Assembly (NCBI RefSeq): GCF_965221945.1
Contig: NZ_OZ244925.1
Location: 1,798,001-1,862,000 of the forward strand
From: Poriferisodalis sp965221945
GTDB lineage: Bacteria > Actinomycetota > Acidimicrobiia > Acidimicrobiales > Poriferisodalaceae
DNA length: 64,000 nt
Direction of reading: 5' to 3'
Shown here: piece by piece, positions 7,447-15,198 of the stretch
Position numbering within the stretch: position 1 is the first letter of the stretch
How the letters are laid out: every line of letters begins with the position of its first letter
Program-made: the position numbers and the translations under genes
The notes under the pieces: model-generated
Seen by the model: only the letters and a program-made list of their open reading frames with translations
Told to the model about the DNA's origin: nothing
The model's database searches: none

Positions 7447-8844
7447 TCACCGCAGCGCAAGGGGCCACGCTGATGGAATGTCCGGCGCCCCCGAGATGGC
7501 CTGGGTGCCTGCGGGGTCGCCCTCGATCACGATGTCGACGCCCTCGGCACGCAGCACACCGGCGGTGCGCTGCCACGAGCGCTCCAGCACCCCGCGCCGG
7601 TTCGGCCCGAGATCGCCTGCGAGTTCGTCGGCAACATCGACGATTGTGTAGTGCGGCCGATCCACCCACGTAGGAGTCGCGCCGAGTGCAGCTACCTCGA
7701 TGCGATCCGCGGGCGTCTCGGCGAGCACCACCTCCACGAGGACACCGTCGACTGTGGCTGCCGGACACGATCTGCACGACAGCGGCGACTGGTTCGTGAG
7801 GAAATAGCCGAGCCCGAAGATCACGAACTTGTCTCCCACTTTGCCGATGGGTTGGGGCACATGGGCGTGCGAACCAACGATGAGGTCGATATCGCTGTCT
7901 GCAAGCAGATTGTTGGCGAGTCTGCGTTGGCTGGCGTTGGGCACACTCGTGTATTCGGGGCCCCACTGGATGCTCAGGATGACGAATTCAGCTCCTGCAG
8001 CCACTGCAGCCTGAGCCTCGGCCTCGATGGCATCGCGGTCTATGACGTCCACGGCCCAATCTCTGTCGGGAGGCAGCGGAATGTCGTTGAGCCCATAGGT
8101 GTAGGACAGGTGGCCGATGACGATGCCGTTCACGACGTAGATCGAAGGCATCGCAGCCTCAGCAGGGGTTCGAGCCATGCCGGCATGGCCCAGCCCGTGA
8201 CGCTCCAGCACCTCCAGCGTTGCTGTGATGCCGTCGATGCCTCGATCCAGAGAGTGATTCGAGGCCACCGAACACCCGTCGTATCCGGCATCGGCGAGCC
8301 CAACTGCGAGGTCGCCTGGTGCATTGAAAAGTGGGTAGCCGCTCAGGTCAGTGTTGTCGGCAGACAGCGGAGACTCGAGATGGCAGATCGCCAGGTCCGC
8401 GCTGGCAATGCTGTCGCGCACCTGGGCGAACATCGGTCGGTAGTCGTATCGAAGGTCACTCGAGCCGTTTGCGTGTGCTTGCCGGGTTACCGGTCCATGC
8501 GACAGAACATCACCGGTGAAAACCAACCGTGCTCGACGGGGGGCGGGGTGCGGCGGCACCGAGACCTGCACCCGGGCGGCTGGCGGCACCGTTGGAGTCA
8601 CCGCCGATAGAGGTTCCGTCGATGTGGCAGTCACATCGGTGCCTGCTGCATCGCTGTCGGCCAGAGACGCTGGAGGCGCACTGGAGGCCGACTCGCTCTG
8701 CGTCGGGACTCCACTGGGGGCGCTGCAGGCCGCCAGTGAGGCAAACACCGCTGCGCTCAGCACCGCGAGAAGCCCAGCAACTCGCGGTTGCATGGGTCCA
8801 GTGGCTGATCGGACCTCGGCAACGGTCCGGTCACCGCGTCTCAC
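7447..8844 (-). CDS. CapA-family metallophosphatase-like lipoprotein
   Basis: 465 residues. A hydrophobic signal segment ends in the lipobox LAAC, so the protein is probably anchored outside the membrane. The CapA/PgsA calcineurin-like fold follows: FTGDVLSHGPV, CHLESPLSADN, ASNHSLDRG, GSHAHVPQPIG. Members take part in poly-gamma-glutamate or capsule export, or act as phosphoesterases; the substrate here is unknown. The GTG start overlaps the preceding DUF151 stop (GTGA). An ATG 51 bases further in would give a shorter, more usual lipoprotein signal. It is inserted in a cluster that in mycobacteria runs DUF151 directly to MerR. Confidence 0.8.
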   Translation of the reverse strand: MRRGDRTVAEVRSATGPMQPRVAGLLAVLSAAVFASLAACSAPSGVPTQSESASSAPPASLADSDAAGTDVTATSTEPLSAVTPTVPPAARVQVSVPPHPAPRRARLVFTGDVLSHGPVTRQAHANGSSDLRYDYRPMFAQVRDSIASADLAICHLESPLSADNTDLSGYPLFNAPGDLAVGLADAGYDGCSVASNHSLDRGIDGITATLEVLERHGLGHAGMARTPAEAAMPSIYVVNGIVIGHLSYTYGLNDIPLPPDRDWAVDVIDRDAIEAEAQAAVAAGAEFVILSIQWGPEYTSVPNASQRRLANNLLADSDIDLIVGSHAHVPQPIGKVGDKFVIFGLGYFLTNQSPLSCRSCPAATVDGVLVEVVLAETPADRIEVAALGATPTWVDRPHYTIVDVADELAGDLGPNRRGVLERSWQRTAGVLRAEGVDIVIEGDPAGTQAISGAPDIPSAWPLALR

Positions 8845-9365
8845 TCTGGGTCGCTTGCCTCCGCCGCGGGCCCGAAGTCGTCGGGCTGCACATCATCAAG
8901 AAATTGCTTGAACTCGTCGAGAAGCTCATCGGGGTCGACATCGGTGGGAGGATCAGGTGGCAGCTCAATGATCTGACCCGCCTCGTCGAGCACAGACTCG
9001 CTGGCGAAGATAGGAGTATCGGCCCGCACTGCGAGCGCTACGGCGTCACTTGGCCGGGCGGAGATCGTATGGGTGGCCGAGCCGATGGTGACCTCCATCT
9101 CGGCAAAGAACGTGCGGTCGCGCAGGTCGGTGACAATGACCTTGACGAGGGTCGCTCCGAGAACGTCCAAGATGGCCGCCATCAGGTCGTGCGTGAGCGG
9201 CCTCGGCACGCGAATCTGCTCAATGCCGCGGTAGATCGCTTGGGCTTCAGGCGTGTCAATCACGACCGGCAGCACTCGCTGGGAGCCGCCGGTTTCACGC
9301 AGCAGCAGCAACGGGCTCTGCGAGGGCATCTCCACCTGCACGCCAAGAAGCTCCATCTCGACCAT
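8841..9365 (-). CDS. Bifunctional nuclease family (DUF151) protein
   Basis: A 174-residue DUF151 protein. MELLGVQVEMPSQSPLLLLR and RVLPVVIDTPEAQAI are the family opening, and ISARPSDAVALAVRADTPIF is the strongly conserved centre. An acidic C-terminal extension (PPDPPTDVDPDELLDEF) resembles UvrB/C-like tails reported for the Rv1829/BFN group. It sits between two MerR genes as in the mycobacterial Rv1828-Rv1830 order. ATG 9365 replaces an earlier start because TAGTGT lies exactly 7 bases upstream. Confidence 0.88.
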   Translation of the reverse strand: MVEMELLGVQVEMPSQSPLLLLRETGGSQRVLPVVIDTPEAQAIYRGIEQIRVPRPLTHDLMAAILDVLGATLVKVIVTDLRDRTFFAEMEVTIGSATHTISARPSDAVALAVRADTPIFASESVLDEAGQIIELPPDPPTDVDPDELLDEFKQFLDDVQPDDFGPAAEASDPE

Positions 9366-9372
9366 GCAACGA

Positions 9373-9378
9373 ACACTA
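9373..9378 (-). promoter_or_regulatory. TANNNT -10 box of the DUF151 gene
   Basis: TAGTGT on the minus strand with a 7-base spacer to ATG 9365. It provides an internal promoter after the gcvH-FHA-MerR unit. Confidence 0.55.
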
Positions 9379-9407
9379 CTTCGGCCCCTGTGAGCCATGA
9401 GCCCGGG

Positions 9408-10343
9408 TTATGGGCCCGGGTCGCGCCAGTAGCGGCGCAGCGCCTCCCCCATCACCTGGGATCGCAAGCGCTCGCACAGCGTCACCAGGCGCCCGAGGGA
9501 GCGTTGCGCGTCGAGGGCAGCAGATGTGCCGCCGGCATGGAGGACCGGCTGTATGCCCTGCTCGAACATGGCGGCATCGCGCGCCGCGGCATTTCGGATG
9601 ACACGCAAGTGGCGGGCCTGCAGGCCGTACGTGGAGAACTCACGTGAGATGCGGGCGACGAGCAACGCGCCGCTGCCATAGCGGGGTTCAGGCGGTTCAA
9701 GCCCGAGGGATACCTGCACAGCCGCTCCCCCGGGCGGCAGGGACCCCGCAGCATCGGCTTCGTCGAGGGGCACGAGCAACCCGAATTCGGTCAGCTCGGC
9801 AACCTCGGCCAGAGTCAGCCCGCTCTCGGCGCTCAGCTCTGCCGCGTTGAACGTTCGCAAGTCGTCCGGAGCAGTCCACGGCGGCTGTGTTCGGTAGCCA
9901 GTCGCCTGTACCTCGGTCGGTCTGGAGCTCTCGGCTGCATCGCTGTCAGCTGGTGTCGCCGTTACAGCCTCTTCCATTGGTTCGTGCGCCGCCGCTGGCT
10001 CGGATTCAGCAGCAGCAGTTGAGGTTGGCGATTCGCCGGCATCGTCGGCTCCGATGCCCCAGATGTCCACGAGGTGCTCGCCTCGATCGATGCGTTCCCC
10101 GATGATGCCCAGCGGCAGGTATTGGTCGCGCTGGCGAGCCAGGATCCAGCGCAGAACCTCGATGTCGTGGGGTCCGAAGCTGCGGTAACCCCCCGACGTG
10201 CGAGCCGGCGAGATGAGCTTGCGATCTTCGAGGAATCGGATCTTGGAATCGGTCAGATCGCCGAATTCGGGCCGCAGCAAGGACACGACCTCGCCGATCG
10301 ACAGCCGCCCTCTCTTGGATTCAGGCTCGGACTGGGCGCTCAC
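9408..10343 (-). CDS. MerR-family regulator (Rv1828-like)
   Basis: A 311-residue protein with an N-terminal MerR winged helix (SIGEVVSLLRPEFGDLTDSK, ISPARTSGGYRSFGPHDIEV). An Ala/Glu-rich linker follows (about residues 100-150). A second wHTH-like module and effector region form the C-terminal half (NAAELSAESGLTLAEVAELTE, REFSTYGLQARHLRVIRNAA). Position after the FHA gene and before DUF151 matches Rv1828 of M. tuberculosis. The GTG start overlaps the FHA stop by four bases, so translation is coupled. The regulated genes are unknown. Confidence 0.82.
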   Translation of the reverse strand: MSAQSEPESKRGRLSIGEVVSLLRPEFGDLTDSKIRFLEDRKLISPARTSGGYRSFGPHDIEVLRWILARQRDQYLPLGIIGERIDRGEHLVDIWGIGADDAGESPTSTAAAESEPAAAHEPMEEAVTATPADSDAAESSRPTEVQATGYRTQPPWTAPDDLRTFNAAELSAESGLTLAEVAELTEFGLLVPLDEADAAGSLPPGGAAVQVSLGLEPPEPRYGSGALLVARISREFSTYGLQARHLRVIRNAAARDAAMFEQGIQPVLHAGGTSAALDAQRSLGRLVTLCERLRSQVMGEALRRYWRDPGP

Positions 10344-10792
10344 AGCCCCACCGAGGAAACCAGGTACAGCAGCTTGAACTTGCCGACCTGCAACTCGTCG
10401 CCGCCCCGCAGGGTCACTTCGCCGTCAGTGCGATTGCCGTTGACATACGTGCCGTTCAGCGAGCCCACGTCGCGCAGGATGTGACCGGCGGGCCCCAGTT
10501 CGAGAATCACGTGGCGCCGCGACACGGTGATGTCGTCGAGGAATACGTCGCTGTCGGGATGGCGCCCCACGGTGACCCGGTCGCCAGCCAGTTCGAATCG
10601 TGTCCCCGACCGGTGCCCTGACGTGACCACGAGCTCCGCCGCGCCGCTGTAGGGCGGAATCTCGGTGGCACCGACCGGCGACAGCACCTCCGTGGGCGCA
10701 TCGGCGGTTGGGTCCAGGCGCTTCCCGCAGCCGGAACAGAAGCGGGCATCGTCAGCGCTTGACTGGCCGCACGAACCGCAGGTGACAGCCAT
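10340..10792 (-). CDS. Zinc-ribbon plus FHA-domain protein (GarA-like)
   Basis: 150 residues. The N-terminal zinc ribbon has C5-x2-C8 and C19-x2-C22. A threonine-containing linker (TEVLSPVGATEI) leads to a C-terminal forkhead-associated domain: VTVGRHPDSDVFLDDITVSR, RRHVILE, LNGTYVNG. FHA domains bind phosphothreonine. In the Mycobacterium relative GarA, Thr phosphorylation of the N-terminus by PknB/PknG controls 2-oxoglutarate metabolism. The position between gcvH and a MerR gene is the GarA position, but the zinc ribbon replaces GarA's ETTSV segment, so regulation may differ. Confidence 0.87.
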   Translation of the reverse strand: MAVTCGSCGQSSADDARFCSGCGKRLDPTADAPTEVLSPVGATEIPPYSGAAELVVTSGHRSGTRFELAGDRVTVGRHPDSDVFLDDITVSRRHVILELGPAGHILRDVGSLNGTYVNGNRTDGEVTLRGGDELQVGKFKLLYLVSSVGL

Positions 10793-10797
10793 GACGA

Positions 10798-11199
10798 TCA
10801 GACGTCCTCGGCGATCAACGCGGCATAGCCGTCGGCGTCAAGCAGCGCCTCCATCTCGGCAGGCGCCTGCGCAGCGTCATCAGACGGGGCGATCACACAG
10901 ATCCACCCGTCGCCATAGGGGGACTCGTTGACCAGTTGCGGCTCGTCCTCGAGCGCCACGTTCACCTCGACAACCTCTCCCGATACCGGGGCGAAGAGGT
11001 CCGAGACGGACTTGGTCGACTCGATCTCGCACATTGCCTCGTCGGCGGTGACCACCGCGCCGATCTCTGGCAACTCCACATACACGACATCGCCGAGCGC
11101 GTCCTGTGCGAAATCGGTGATGCCCACCTGCAATCCCCCCTGTGTGGGGCGCACCCATTCGTGATCGCTCGAGTAGTGAAGCTCGGCGGGAATCTCCAT
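10798..11199 (-). CDS. gcvH: Glycine cleavage system H protein
   Basis: A 133-residue lipoyl carrier that shuttles the aminomethyl group between the P, T and L proteins of the glycine cleavage complex. The lipoylation site is K63 in CEIESTKSVSDLFAPVSGEV. The N-terminus ELHYSSDHEWVRP is typical. No gcvP, gcvT or lipoyl-loading gene lies in this window. It is the first gene of the gcvH-FHA-MerR operon (5-base gap to FHA), with a leaderless TAGGTT promoter. Linking H protein to an FHA regulator is a conserved actinobacterial arrangement. Confidence 0.93.
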   Translation of the reverse strand: MEIPAELHYSSDHEWVRPTQGGLQVGITDFAQDALGDVVYVELPEIGAVVTADEAMCEIESTKSVSDLFAPVSGEVVEVNVALEDEPQLVNESPYGDGWICVIAPSDDAAQAPAEMEALLDADGYAALIAEDV

Positions 11200-11206
11200 G
11201 CTCGCG

Positions 11207-11212
11207 AACCTA
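11207..11212 (-). promoter_or_regulatory. TANNNT -10 box of gcvH
   Basis: TAGGTT with a 7-base spacer to ATG 11199. Confidence 0.6.
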
Positions 11213-11274
11213 CCGGATCGCTGTCACACCAATAACTCGTGGCACCCAGTCCCTCATCAGCAATCTCACTGCGT

Positions 11275-11889
11275 TCAAGGGCTCAGCCGGACGGCGCGTC
11301 CCTCCCGAACAGCGGTGATCGCCTGGGGCACATAGCCGAATGCAGACCAATAGTGAATGGGCAGTCCGACTGCCACAAACACCCAGGCCAGCACACGAAA
11401 CACGTCCGCTGCGGCGATGTCGCTCAGACCTGCCAGGAAACACGGCACGGCGAACATCATCAGGAATGTCCCCGTCTTGCCCCACCAGGTCACGTCGATC
11501 TTGCGGGCGCCTGCCGCTGCCAACACCACTGCTGCCACGGCCACCCCGCCCTCTCGCACGAGAGCCAGCACCGCGATCCAGATCGGCAGCGAGCCGTCGA
11601 CGATCATCGCCACGAGCGCCACCAGCAGCAGAAGTCGATCGGCCGTCGGATCGAGAATCTTGCCGAGCTCCGACACCTGGTCGAAGCGGCGCGCCACCCA
11701 GCCGTCGACCCAGTCGCTCGCGCCCAGCGCTCCCAGCAGCAGCGCGGCGGCCCAGCGGTCCTCCGCGCCGAACACGAGCCACACGAACCACGGCAGGCAG
11801 CACAGTCGAGCCAGGCTGATCAGGTTCGGCACTGTGAAGGGCCGCCACCCGGGACTCTCGGTCAACGACCCATCCGCAGCCCCGCTCAT
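11275..11889 (-). CDS. pgsA: CDP-alcohol phosphatidyltransferase (PgsA-like)
   Basis: A 204-residue integral membrane enzyme of phospholipid synthesis. It is probably phosphatidylglycerophosphate synthase, acting on CDP-diacylglycerol and glycerol-3-phosphate; a related alcohol acceptor is possible. The CDP-OH signature D-x2-D-G-x2-A-R...G-x3-D-x3-D is complete, spread over DWVDGWVARRF and GKILDPTADR (about residues 57-83). Several membrane helices surround it. ATG 11889 is chosen because TACTGT lies 7 bases upstream; longer in-frame versions would run into the tandem repeats. It occupies the place of Rv1822 relative to gcvH. Confidence 0.85.
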   Translation of the reverse strand: MSGAADGSLTESPGWRPFTVPNLISLARLCCLPWFVWLVFGAEDRWAAALLLGALGASDWVDGWVARRFDQVSELGKILDPTADRLLLLVALVAMIVDGSLPIWIAVLALVREGGVAVAAVVLAAAGARKIDVTWWGKTGTFLMMFAVPCFLAGLSDIAAADVFRVLAWVFVAVGLPIHYWSAFGYVPQAITAVREGRAVRLSP

Positions 11890-11896
11890 CCGTCTC

Positions 11897-11902
11897 ACAG
11901 TA
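11897..11902 (-). promoter_or_regulatory. TANNNT -10 box of pgsA
   Basis: TACTGT with a 7-base spacer to ATG 11889. Confidence 0.55.
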
Positions 11903-11969
11903 CCGACGCCACGCGGGGCGGAGCCGCAGTGACGCAGCGGCCGAGGTAGCGCGTGATGAGTCGCCGGCT

Positions 11970-12062
11970 CATCCTTAGGCTGCGCGTGCTGAGCCCGTCG
12001 CATCCTCAGGCTGCGCGTGCGGAGTCCGGCGCATCCTTAGGATGCGCGTGATGAGCTCAGTG
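11970..12062 (+). repeat. Three tandem 31-bp repeats ending in the HIT-gene promoter and start codon
   Basis: Copies start at 11970, 12001 and 12032 and share the core CATCCTTAGGNTGCGCGTG. A more decayed partial copy (GGTAGCGCGTGATGAG) lies just before, around 11945-11960. Only the third copy ends in an ATG followed by an open frame. The first keeps a TAGGCT box, while the second has CAGGCT. Confidence 0.8.
12038..12043 (+). promoter_or_regulatory. TANNNT -10 box of the HIT hydrolase
   Basis: TAGGAT with a 7-base spacer to ATG 12051, inside the third tandem repeat. Confidence 0.6.
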
Positions 12063-12449
12063 TTCACGCGGATCATCGAAGGCGAGCTGCCCGGGACGTT
12101 TGTGTGGAGGGACGAACACTGCGTCGGATTCCTGTCCATCAGCCCGCTGTCACCGGGCCACACGCTTGTGGCGCCGATCGCCGAGATCGACCACTGGCTG
12201 GACGTCCCGCTCGAATTGCAGGCACACCTGTTCGACGTCTCCCGCCGCATCGGCGAGGCACAGATGCGCGCCTTGAGGCCCGAGCGGATCGGTCTCGTCA
12301 TCGCCGGCTTCGAGGTGCCCCACTGTCACATTCACGTGTGCCCGGTGAACTCCATGGCCGACATGAACTTCGCCCGTGCCCTGCCGATGGCGGATCCCAC
12401 CGATCTCGCCGGGCCGGCCGAGGCCATTCGAGCTGCGTTGGCCGACTGA
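12051..12449 (+). CDS. HIT-family nucleotide hydrolase/transferase
   Basis: A 132-residue histidine-triad protein. The triad H91-x-H93-x-H95 is in VPHCHIHVCPVN, and the N-terminal FTRIIEGELPGTFVWRDE with FLSISPLSPGHTLV is the HIT/FHIT opening. Family members hydrolyse adenosine phosphoramidates or dinucleoside polyphosphates in the cytosol; the substrate is undetermined. Three in-frame starts lie within nine bases. ATG 12051 is preferred because the TAGGAT box ends 7 bases before it. Its promoter is the last of three tandem copies. Confidence 0.9.
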   Translation: MSSVFTRIIEGELPGTFVWRDEHCVGFLSISPLSPGHTLVAPIAEIDHWLDVPLELQAHLFDVSRRIGEAQMRALRPERIGLVIAGFEVPHCHIHVCPVNSMADMNFARALPMADPTDLAGPAEAIRAALAD

Positions 12450-12495
12450 GCGCATGCGTCGTTAGCGCTGCGGATCCGATGGCACTGAAGCGGCG

Positions 12496-13248
12496 CTAGA
12501 ACAGCTGATCCGACTCGGTCGGCTCGATGAGGCTGGCGTCGCGATTGCGGACGTTGCCCACGACGCGGCCGACCTGATGCGAGCGCAGGATCCCCTCAGC
12601 CGCGGGCACGAGCATGGCCGACAACTCGCCTACATCTTCGTTGGATGGGTCGAGCCAGGCATCCCACGCAGAACGCTCCAGCAGCACCGGCATGCGGTCA
12701 TGAATCGGCGCCATGAAGCCGTTTGCTGCGGTGGTCAGCACCGTCGCCGAGTGCAGCGCTGATCGAGCCACCTCAGCTCCGTCGCCGCCAGAGTTGCCAT
12801 CTTCACCGGGAGCGCCATCGGGTGGCGACCATCGTTCCCACAGGCCAGCCATGGCGAGCATGCCGCCGTCGGCGCGGGTGATGTAGTGCGGCAGCGGGCG
12901 GTCGTCGCGGCTCGTGCGGGTCGGCGCCTTTGGCCACTCGTAGAAGCCGTCGGCGGGAATGATGCATCGGCGGCGCTTGAACGGGCCGCGGAAGGAGTTC
13001 TTCGTCGCCGCCGTTTCGGATCGCGCGTTGAACAGCGGCGGGCCCTTGCTGGGATCGGGGGACCACGGCGGCACGAGGCCCCACCGGAATGTCTCGAGCC
13101 GGCGGGAATCCTCCGCGCCCACAACTGCCACGATGTCGGTGGTCGGGCTCACGTTGTAGCTGCGAGGCGCATCGAAGCCAGGCAATGGGGTGTCGAAATA
13201 CGCCGCCACCGTCTCCAGATCCGCCGCTGAGACGAAGCGCCCGCACAT
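12496..13248 (-). CDS. SRAP-family protein (YedK/HMCES-like abasic-site crosslinker)
   Basis: A 250-residue SOS-response-associated peptidase family protein. Cys2 of MCGRF is the catalytic residue that forms a thiazolidine crosslink with abasic sites in single-stranded DNA. FNARSETAATKNSFRGPFKRR, IIPADGFYEWPK and IHDRMPVLL carry the other conserved active-site residues (Asn, Glu, His). The open frame continues upstream, but Cys2 must be exposed after Met removal, so ATG 13248 is the real start; a TACGAT box lies 6 bases before it. The internal loop (GAPGEDGNSGGDGAE) is longer than in E. coli YedK. Confidence 0.92.
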   Translation of the reverse strand: MCGRFVSAADLETVAAYFDTPLPGFDAPRSYNVSPTTDIVAVVGAEDSRRLETFRWGLVPPWSPDPSKGPPLFNARSETAATKNSFRGPFKRRRCIIPADGFYEWPKAPTRTSRDDRPLPHYITRADGGMLAMAGLWERWSPPDGAPGEDGNSGGDGAEVARSALHSATVLTTAANGFMAPIHDRMPVLLERSAWDAWLDPSNEDVGELSAMLVPAAEGILRSHQVGRVVGNVRNRDASLIEPTESDQLF

Positions 13249-13254
13249 GTGCTG

Positions 13255-13260
13255 ATCGTA
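13255..13260 (-). promoter_or_regulatory. TANNNT -10 box of the SRAP gene
   Basis: TACGAT with a 6-base spacer to ATG 13248. Confidence 0.5.
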
Positions 13261-13348
13261 GAGCCGCCGTGCGAATTCGGCCCTACGGGCCATCGGATGG
13301 GCCAAGACAGGATCGTGACCCGGGCACTTCGCTTGACACATCACCGTC

Positions 13349-14623
13349 TCAACACACGTGGGCGAGGCAGGCCTCTGTGCGGGCGCCGAGGCGATCAAGC
13401 AGCAAGGTGACGCGGGGGGAGGAGGCGAGGTCGCCCGGCAGCAGCGCTGCTTCAGCGGCGAAGGCGTCAAGCACAGCAGCGGCAATGTCGCAGATGCGGA
13501 CGAGGAGCGGGTCGGCGGGCACGTCGACATCAGCGGCGAAGCGGGTCCAGCACGGCACCGCCTCGTCTGGAGCGACCGCGTGGCTGCCGCCGACGGCGAA
13601 CGCATGCATGGGCGTCTCTTCGGGATCCAGGTAGGGCAGCACAGTGCACACGTCGTACATCGGCGCCAAGCGCACCTCAGCGCCATCCAGCAGAAGACTG
13701 AAGTTCTTGGCGTGGCCGTCGGGGGCACCGATGACCCAGTTGTAGACCAACGCATCAACCAGGTCGGCGATGTCGTCGGCAGGCAATGTGGAGTGCCTGC
13801 GCAGCAGTCGCACGATCCGGGCCTGCGACGGTCCGCCCTGCTGCTCATAGCGCAGCGTCGAGGCCAGGCCCAAGGCCTGGCACATGTCCTCTTGGTGCAG
13901 CCGCAGCACGTGGCCGCCGACGTGCCGACGGTCATAGCGCTCCACGATGACCGTGTCGCAGCCCTCGTAGACGGCCACCTCCGTACCCGCTGCGGGCAGC
14001 CCCAAGCGTCTCGCCGCGGCCATGCTCAGGTGCTCGATGACCGCTTGGTGCTGTGTCAGGAAAACAGCAGGCTTGAGAATGTGCGTGGTGGCGGCAGTGC
14101 CGTGCGGCTGATGCCACGCGCCCTGGTGACGATGGAGCGCGATCTTGGCCTGCGCTCCCGCGAGGCTGAAGTAGCCGGGCACAAAGACATCTCTCGCGAG
14201 GTGCGTTCGGTGCCGGATGGACGTCAGTCGCCGCGCCACCTCCGCCTCGCTCAACGGCTCATAGCTCCCGCCGCGGGACAGTGCAGTGTCGGCTTCCGCA
14301 GCGGGGCAAACCTGCACGGCGCCGGCGCAGTCGAGGCCCATCGCGGTGGCGAGCAGATCGAATGGATCCACCGAGGCTGCACCGGTTCCCTGCTGCCAGT
14401 ACCGGAGCAGTTCGGCGTTGTCGGGGAGCAGGCCCTGCAGCCATGTCTTGATCGCACCCCCGGGGTGCCGCCGTCGCGTCAGCGGCATGCTGATCGACAG
14501 GGGGACAGAATCGGGGCCGCCGTCGAGGTAGTCGTCGTCGTAGACGAATGAGGCGCCATCGGCATCGTCGTGGACGGTGCCGGCCATCCTGCCGTTCAGC
14601 AGGATTGCGAGCTGCCTCGTCAT
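13349..14623 (-). CDS. hipA: HipA-family serine/threonine kinase toxin
   Basis: 424 residues. The N-terminal subdomain (LAILLNGRMAGTV to LQGLLPDNAELL) is HipA_N. The kinase core has the P-loop SLAGAQAK with the autophosphorylatable serine near S153, the catalytic DGHAKNFS (D302 to S309) and the metal-binding D324 in PMYDV. E. coli HipA phosphorylates glutamyl-tRNA synthetase and induces persistence; the target here is inferred. ATG 14623 overlaps the HipB stop (ATGA), giving coupled translation. Both catalytic regions look intact. Confidence 0.9.
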   Translation of the reverse strand: MTRQLAILLNGRMAGTVHDDADGASFVYDDDYLDGGPDSVPLSISMPLTRRRHPGGAIKTWLQGLLPDNAELLRYWQQGTGAASVDPFDLLATAMGLDCAGAVQVCPAAEADTALSRGGSYEPLSEAEVARRLTSIRHRTHLARDVFVPGYFSLAGAQAKIALHRHQGAWHQPHGTAATTHILKPAVFLTQHQAVIEHLSMAAARRLGLPAAGTEVAVYEGCDTVIVERYDRRHVGGHVLRLHQEDMCQALGLASTLRYEQQGGPSQARIVRLLRRHSTLPADDIADLVDALVYNWVIGAPDGHAKNFSLLLDGAEVRLAPMYDVCTVLPYLDPEETPMHAFAVGGSHAVAPDEAVPCWTRFAADVDVPADPLLVRICDIAAAVLDAFAAEAALLPGDLASSPRVTLLLDRLGARTEACLAHVC

Positions 14624-15012
14624 CGTGACGAGTGGTTTTCGCTGCCTGAATCGACGCAGCGGGCGAGGGGGCCGCGGCGCATGCTGTTCTTCAGATCGTC
14701 GAGCACCGATGGCTTGGTATCGATGTCTGCCAGCACGATGCGGTAGCCCAACGCATGGATGCACGCCAGTGCCGTATCGAGCTGTCCGCGGCGCAGGTTG
14801 CCACGCTCAAGATCGGACACCCACGGGCGCGATGCGCCGACCATCTCACCGAACTGGGTCTGCGTGAGCCCGGCCTCGCGACGCAGCCGGGCAAGCACGG
14901 CACCCATGCCTTCCACCGTGTAGACGTCAATAGAGCGTCGATGCTTGGCGCCAGCAGGCCGGACCTGCGGCGGGCCTGTGCTCGTCGGACGTGTGTTCGC
15001 GTCATCGGTCAT
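14620..15012 (-). CDS. hipB: HipB-like XRE-family antitoxin
   Basis: A 130-residue protein with a Cro/C1 helix-turn-helix: LARLRREAGLTQTQFGEMVG, then SRPWVSDLERGNLRRGQLD. It is flanked by a flexible N-terminus (about residues 1-30) and a C-terminal tail (about 100-130) likely to contact HipA. It is the first gene of the hipBA pair and probably represses its own promoter. Unlike most unit-leading genes here it has a transcribed leader of about 25-30 bases, with two TACAAT hexamers upstream. Confidence 0.87.
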   Translation of the reverse strand: MTDDANTRPTSTGPPQVRPAGAKHRRSIDVYTVEGMGAVLARLRREAGLTQTQFGEMVGASRPWVSDLERGNLRRGQLDTALACIHALGYRIVLADIDTKPSVLDDLKNSMRRGPLARCVDSGSENHSSR

Positions 15013-15042
15013 CGCTGCGGGCCGTCTTGGAGAAGTGCTTGC

Positions 15043-15062
15043 ATTGTATCCGATTCATTGTA
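15043..15062 (-). promoter_or_regulatory. Putative hipBA promoter/operator with two TACAAT hexamers
   Basis: On the minus strand TACAAT occurs at 15048-15043 and again at 15062-15057, 14 bases apart, upstream of hipB. The pair may be a -10 element plus an operator half-site. A HipB-type TATCC/GGATA palindrome is only partly matched nearby. Confidence 0.4.
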
Positions 15063-15198
15063 CTGTGGATGCTTCGATGCAGCCTTTTAGATGCATAGGA
15101 TCGCCTTGTGTGGAATGCAGCGTATCGAATGCGCCCGCTGTCATCAGACGCTGTGCATTACTTCAAATGCGCGCAGTCAGTCCCGATCTTGTGCGTCG

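Noticed and set aside
13249..13935. N-terminal extension of the SRAP protein
   Set aside because: The catalytic Cys must be residue 2, and the extension overlaps hipA out of frame; a promoter box precedes the internal ATG.
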